Assembly: GCA_002352045.1 (NCBI GenBank)
Contig: DEHT01000064.1
Span: 5,254-14,806, forward strand
Length of the DNA stretch: 9,553 nt
Source of the DNA: Chitinophagaceae bacterium UBA2793
GTDB lineage: Bacteria; Bacteroidota; Bacteroidia; Chitinophagales; Chitinophagaceae
Direction: 5' to 3'
Shown in pieces: positions 5,845-9,553 of this stretch. The notes below the pieces were generated by a model. That model saw nothing but the letters and a program-made list of their open reading frames with translations. It did not search any database and was not told the DNA's origin. Position 1 is the first letter of the stretch, and every line of letters begins with the position of its first letter. A program made the translations under genes and the position numbers.

Positions 5845-8649
5845 ATGACCAAATTAAAATTGCTGTTTTTATGCCTATGCGTATGTTCATTAAACAGCTA
5901 TGCACAGTTAACTGTAAGAGGTATTGTAAAAAATGATGAAGGCAAGGCTTTGGCAGGCGCTTCACTTATATTGTATTACCCCGGTAGCCAGGATTCTTTA
6001 AAAACAGTTTCAAACGAAAAGGGCATTTTCTCTTTTTCAAAAGTAAAGCCTGCCAGGGTAGAAGTAGTTACTTCATTTGTAGGCTACAAAAAATTATTGA
6101 GTAATTATGATTACACCGAATCCAAGGGAGAACAAAATATTTGGGACATTGTGTTGAGCCCCGGTGATAATATGCTGGAAACGGTTACTGTAGAAGCAGC
6201 AAAAATTCAAATAAAAGAAGATACCATTTCTTATAAGATAGACAGTACCATGTATCGGAAAAATGATAATGTGGAAGAAGTACTTAAAAAATTACCGGGC
6301 ATTGAAGTGGATAAAACAGGAAAGGTAACCGCACAAGGGAAAGAAGTAACCAAGGTAAAAGTAAATGGTAAAGATTTTTTTGGCGGCGATGTTACCACCG
6401 CTACCCGTGAATTAAATGCCGATATGGTTGACAGAATTCAGGTGATTGATGATTATGGCGACCAGGCTGCGTTTACCGGTGTGAGAGATGGGGAAGCAAG
6501 CAAAACACTCAATATTCAATTAAAGAAAGACCGGAACAAAGGAATGTTTGGAAATTTGAGTGCAGGCATTGGAACCGAAGACAGATACCAGGCCGGCGTT
6601 TCGTTGAATATCTTTAACAACGAGAGACAAATTTCTATCCTCGGAAATTTAAACAATACCAATGCCAGTACATTCAATTTTTCGGGCATGGGTGCTATGG
6701 GCGGTATGGCAATGAGTATGGCCAACAGTATGGGAATTGGCAGGGGTGGGGCAGGCATAGGATCGGCTTTTGGTAATTTTGGAAATAACAATGGCTTAAA
6801 TGTGAACCGTTCTGTTGGACTAAACTTTAGAGATCAATGGGGCTCAAAAATTTCGGCCTATGGTAGTTACAGTTTTTCATCGAGGAACAGTTTAACCTTG
6901 CAAAATGTTTCTCAACAAAATATTCAGTCATCCGGAAACAACAATACCGTAAACCTGCAAAACAATCGGGATGATGCCTTAAACGATAACCATCGTTTTT
7001 CATTTAACATTGAATACAAAATTGATTCGTTTAACTACATCAAATTTTCTCCTAACATTAGCTATCGTAAAACCGACGGTGAAAACTATTCCGACTTTTT
7101 GTTCAACAATACCAGCGGGCAAAAGTTGAGCGAAGGAAATACCAATAGTTTTACCAACTCAAGCTCACCTTCTTTTAATGGCAACCTTTTGTTCAATCAT
7201 CGGTTTAAACGTAAAGGAAGAACACTATCCATTAATCTTAGTGGAAACACAGGGCATACCCAATCGGACAATAATTACGAAAACAATACCATCTACTATA
7301 TTTCAGGGGCTCCTATTGATAGTGTGTTGATGCAGTACATTCAGCAAAATAATAACAACAACAGTGCTTCTGTACGGGCTTCATACATTGAACCCCTTTC
7401 AAAAACCAAAAGCTTAGAATTTAATTATACGTACAATTGGCAAAAAACCGGCAACGATAAAGAAACCTTTATTATAGATCCGGCCACAGGAATGAAATAT
7501 TCTGTGGACAGTCTCAGCAATATTTTCGACAACAATTATAACACCAATAGGTTTGGCGTAAATTTTAGAAACAATCAAAAGAAGTTTAACTATTCAATTG
7601 GCCTTGCCGTGCAACCTGCGGGCATTGAAACCAATTCTATTACCGACAAAATAAGGTACAAGCAAAATGTAATCAACTATTTTCCGGTATTCAGGTATCA
7701 GTATAATTTTTCCCGTAGCCGCTCATTTAGTGTAAACTATAGTGGTAGTAGCAGGCAGCCATCTTACACTCAGTTACAACCGGTGCCCGATTTTTCGAAC
7801 CCTCAGTATATTACCATTGGTAACCCCGACCTGAGGCCCGAGTTTGCAAGCAATCTTCAATTGCGCTACAATAATTTTGATTTAATTACCGGCAATACTT
7901 TTTTTGGCGCCATCACCGGAGCTTATACCAACGATAAAATTGTAAACAATGTTTTTATAAAAGGGCCGGGCGTGCAGGAAGTGCAATACAAAAATGTAGA
8001 TGGGGTTTATAATATTTCCGGGTTTTACAATTATTCAAAACCCATTAAAAACCGTAAGTATGTATTTAGTTTAGGTGGAAACATTACATACAGTAAAAAC
8101 ATTTCCTTTGTTGCCAATGAAAAAAACAAGGGCAGCAACTACATTTGGGGGCAGCGTTTTTCCACCGACTATCGTTTAAAGAAATGGTTAGAAACCAATG
8201 TGGCTGTAAACTTTAGTTTAAACAACAGTAAGTATTCATTACAAAAGCAATTGAATAACACCAGTACCACCTGGAGCATTTCGCACAACTCCCGCATCTT
8301 TTTACCAAAGGATTTTATTTTTACTTACGATTTAGATAAGAGCATAAACAATGGTTTTGGGCAGGGTATTAATGCCAATCCGCTTATAATAAATGCAGCT
8401 TTGGAAAAGCAATTTTTAAAGTCAAAAAAATTGTCGTTAAAATTACAGGCACTCGATTTGTTGGATGAAAATACCAGTATCAACCGTTCGGTAACCGGGC
8501 TTGCCATTACCGATACCCGCACCAATAGGCTGGGTAGGTATTTTATGCTGAGTGCTGTATTTAGAATAAATAAATTTCAGGGACAGGCAAAAGCCCAACC
8601 TCGGATGATGATGTTGGGAACACCACCACCGCCACCACCGGGTATGTAG
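5845..8649 (+). CDS. TonB-receptor-like outer-membrane beta-barrel protein
   Basis: This 934-residue protein has a signal peptide cleaved after Ala20 (NSYA|QL). An N-terminal carboxypeptidase-regulatory-like beta-sandwich follows (about 22-107, beginning VRGIVKNDEGKALAGASL). Next come a TonB-box-like ETVTVEA (112-118), a plug-like domain with ISYKIDS, VEEVLKKLPGIEVD and VKVNGKDFFGG (to about 230), and then a long barrel of alternating, Asn- and aromatic-rich strands typical of the OMP_b-brl_3 type. The YFMLSAVFRINKF segment (899-911) looks like the last strand and beta-signal. After it lies a 23-residue tail ending in six prolines and GM. A Met/Gly-rich insert occupies 281-317. No SusD-like partner follows, so a polysaccharide-uptake pair is not supported. 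The transported substrate, if any, is unknown. Translation starts at ATG 5845, and a terminator follows the stop. Confidence 0.93.
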   Translation: MTKLKLLFLCLCVCSLNSYAQLTVRGIVKNDEGKALAGASLILYYPGSQDSLKTVSNEKGIFSFSKVKPARVEVVTSFVGYKKLLSNYDYTESKGEQNIWDIVLSPGDNMLETVTVEAAKIQIKEDTISYKIDSTMYRKNDNVEEVLKKLPGIEVDKTGKVTAQGKEVTKVKVNGKDFFGGDVTTATRELNADMVDRIQVIDDYGDQAAFTGVRDGEASKTLNIQLKKDRNKGMFGNLSAGIGTEDRYQAGVSLNIFNNERQISILGNLNNTNASTFNFSGMGAMGGMAMSMANSMGIGRGGAGIGSAFGNFGNNNGLNVNRSVGLNFRDQWGSKISAYGSYSFSSRNSLTLQNVSQQNIQSSGNNNTVNLQNNRDDALNDNHRFSFNIEYKIDSFNYIKFSPNISYRKTDGENYSDFLFNNTSGQKLSEGNTNSFTNSSSPSFNGNLLFNHRFKRKGRTLSINLSGNTGHTQSDNNYENNTIYYISGAPIDSVLMQYIQQNNNNNSASVRASYIEPLSKTKSLEFNYTYNWQKTGNDKETFIIDPATGMKYSVDSLSNIFDNNYNTNRFGVNFRNNQKKFNYSIGLAVQPAGIETNSITDKIRYKQNVINYFPVFRYQYNFSRSRSFSVNYSGSSRQPSYTQLQPVPDFSNPQYITIGNPDLRPEFASNLQLRYNNFDLITGNTFFGAITGAYTNDKIVNNVFIKGPGVQEVQYKNVDGVYNISGFYNYSKPIKNRKYVFSLGGNITYSKNISFVANEKNKGSNYIWGQRFSTDYRLKKWLETNVAVNFSLNNSKYSLQKQLNNTSTTWSISHNSRIFLPKDFIFTYDLDKSINNGFGQGINANPLIINAALEKQFLKSKKLSLKLQALDLLDENTSINRSVTGLAITDTRTNRLGRYFMLSAVFRINKFQGQAKAQPRMMMLGTPPPPPPGM

Positions 8650-8686
8650 TGTGATGATAAGATATATTATTAAAAAATATTTTTGC

Positions 8687-8717
8687 AATGCAGGTAAAAA
8701 AAACGCCTGCATTTTTT
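8687..8717 (+). terminator. Intrinsic terminator after barrel-protein gene
   Basis: AATGCAGG (8687-8694) pairs perfectly with CCTGCATT (8706-8713) around an 11-base A-rich loop, giving an 8-base stem. A run of six T (8712-8717) starts within the stem base. It lies 38 bases past the stop codon and should end the barrel-protein transcript. Confidence 0.85.
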
Positions 8718-8774
8718 AGTTCAATACAATTTTTTTGAGCAGCAAAATGGCTTAGCGGAATGCCATCACTTTAT

Positions 8775-8782
8775 TACCTTTG
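8775..8782 (+). promoter_or_regulatory. Bacteroidota -7 element for thiolase gene
   Basis: TACCTTTG matches TAnnTTTG exactly and lies 34 bases before the thiolase ATG, downstream of the terminator, where a new promoter is needed. At the expected -33 distance only a weak TTAG (8752-8755) is seen. The rest of the 167-base gap (8650-8816) holds the terminator and nothing else I can recognise. Confidence 0.55.
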
Positions 8783-8816
8783 CCACTCAATTAAGCCATA
8801 TTTAAAATTATTTAGA

Positions 8817-9553
8817 ATGAAGGAAGTATATATCCTCTCTGCCGTTAGAACACCCATAGGTAGTTTTGGCGGAACCTTAAAAAGTTTTTCTGCTACACAA
8901 TTAGGCGCTATTGCCATTAAAGCTGCATTAGAAAAAGCAGGTATTAAGCCCGGGCAGGTAAACGATGTTTTAATGGGATCTGTTATTCAGGCCAACCTTG
9001 GGCAGGCGCCTGCAAGGCAGGCTGCAAAGTTTGCGGGCTTGCCCAACGAGGTAAACTGTACCACTGTAAATAAAGTATGCGCCAGTGGTATGAAATCAAT
9101 AGCACAGGCAGCGCAAAGCATTTTGCTGGGAGATGCAGATATAGTAGTAGCCGGTGGTATGGAAAGTATGAGCAATGTTCCGTTTTACAGCGATACCATG
9201 CGCTGGGGAAATAAATACGGTAATGTTTCTTTTATTGATGGTTTGGCAAAAGATGGCCTTACCGATGTGTACGATGGAAAGGCGATGGGTTTTGCTGCCG
9301 AACTTTGTGCCACAGAGTGTAAGGTAAGCCGTGAGGAGCAGGATGCTTTTGCAATAGAAAGTTACAAACGCAGCCAGGCTGCTGTAAACGAAGGTCGGTT
9401 TGAAAACGAAATAGTGCCGGTTGCCATTCCACAAAAAAAAGGCGACCCCATTTTATTTGCCAAAGACGAAGAACCCTTTAACGTAAAATTTGATAAAATA
9501 CCCGAATTGAAAGGTGCTTTTATAAAGGATGGAACCGTTACTGCCGCCAATGC
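8817..9553 (+). CDS. Acetyl-CoA C-acetyltransferase (thiolase), 3' end cut off
   Basis: Thiolases of this class join two acetyl-CoA to acetoacetyl-CoA or run the reverse in fatty-acid breakdown, in the cytoplasm. The frame is open from ATG 8817 to the window end, giving 245 codons plus two bases of an expected 390 or so. It begins MKEVYILSAVRTPIGSFGG as in the family and carries the nucleophilic Cys88 in NKVCASGMKS (85-94), then the VAGGMESMSN segment. The visible part ends at TVTAAN, the start of the usual TVTAANAS stretch. The distal catalytic His and Cys lie beyond the window. The region around KDGLTDVY (Tyr152) resembles mitochondrial ACAT1 more than short-chain biosynthetic PhaA-type enzymes as I remember them. 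It has its own promoter-like element and follows a terminator, so it starts a new unit. Acetyl-CoA specificity is likely but not proven. Confidence 0.93.
   Translation, partial: MKEVYILSAVRTPIGSFGGTLKSFSATQLGAIAIKAALEKAGIKPGQVNDVLMGSVIQANLGQAPARQAAKFAGLPNEVNCTTVNKVCASGMKSIAQAAQSILLGDADIVVAGGMESMSNVPFYSDTMRWGNKYGNVSFIDGLAKDGLTDVYDGKAMGFAAELCATECKVSREEQDAFAIESYKRSQAAVNEGRFENEIVPVAIPQKKGDPILFAKDEEPFNVKFDKIPELKGAFIKDGTVTAAN

Noticed and set aside
5845..8649. SusC of a polysaccharide-utilisation locus
   Set aside because: No SusD-like lipoprotein, glycosidase or sensor gene is adjacent; the barrel looks like the OMP_b-brl_3 type and is followed by a terminator and a thiolase.
8673..8684. AAAAATATTTTT palindrome downstream of the barrel gene
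   Set aside because: It is made only of A and T, would form a weak hairpin, and is expected by chance in this composition; the real terminator lies just after it.
8678..8685. TATTTTTG, an exact TAnnTTTG promoter match just before the terminator hairpin
   Set aside because: Transcription would begin inside the terminator stem and give at most a tiny RNA. The region is AT-only sequence where such matches arise easily.
9096..9434. 112-codon minus-strand open frame within the thiolase gene
   Set aside because: It overlaps an intact, well-conserved thiolase and its translation resembles no family; other long antisense frames (for example 6516-6791, 5444-5773, 1408-1680) are likewise shadows of real genes.

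Overview
The window is an ordinary-looking chromosomal segment of a Bacteroidota bacterium, most likely of the Chitinophagaceae/Sphingobacteriales kind. This rests on AT-rich, evenly biased codon use, the absence of Shine-Dalgarno sequences, matches to the Bacteroidota -7 promoter element TAnnTTTG, a lineage-typical DUF3822-rsmD gene pair, and a large outer-membrane barrel with an N-terminal carboxypeptidase-regulatory-like domain. I see no tRNA, rRNA, CRISPR array, insertion sequence, integrase or phage gene.

Layout. Bases 1-104 are AT-rich non-coding DNA with a G-free heptad repeat. Then come folB (105-455, TTG start) and a secreted TPR protein (495-1244) whose C-terminal two thirds resemble eukaryotic regulator of microtubule dynamics (RMDN/FAM82) proteins. 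A MATE-family exporter (1245-2609) lies on the minus strand; its stop codon directly abuts that of the TPR gene. A 45-base divergent promoter region with an imperfect inverted repeat separates it from a plus-strand run: a DUF3822 protein (2655-3476, TTG start) overlapping rsmD (3464-4003), a 92-base gap with a perfect 12-base palindrome, then 5-formyltetrahydrofolate cyclo-ligase (4096-4671) and lpxK (4682-5746). After 98 bases comes a 934-residue TonB-receptor-like barrel protein (5845-8649), closed by a clear intrinsic terminator. A match to TAnnTTTG precedes an acetyl-CoA acetyltransferase (8817 to the window end, cut off).

The genes are mainly housekeeping: folate synthesis and recycling (folB, cyclo-ligase), ribosome maturation (rsmD), lipid A synthesis (lpxK), envelope transport (MATE, barrel protein) and acetyl-CoA metabolism (thiolase). 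They do not form one pathway. I found no convincing new multi-gene system.

The points most worth a second look are single-gene oddities. The RsmD methyltransferase has Gly instead of Asp in its DPPY catalytic motif. A secreted bacterial RMDN-like protein is present. The MATE protein has Asn at the usual TM1 Asp. The barrel protein ends in six prolines just before its stop codon.
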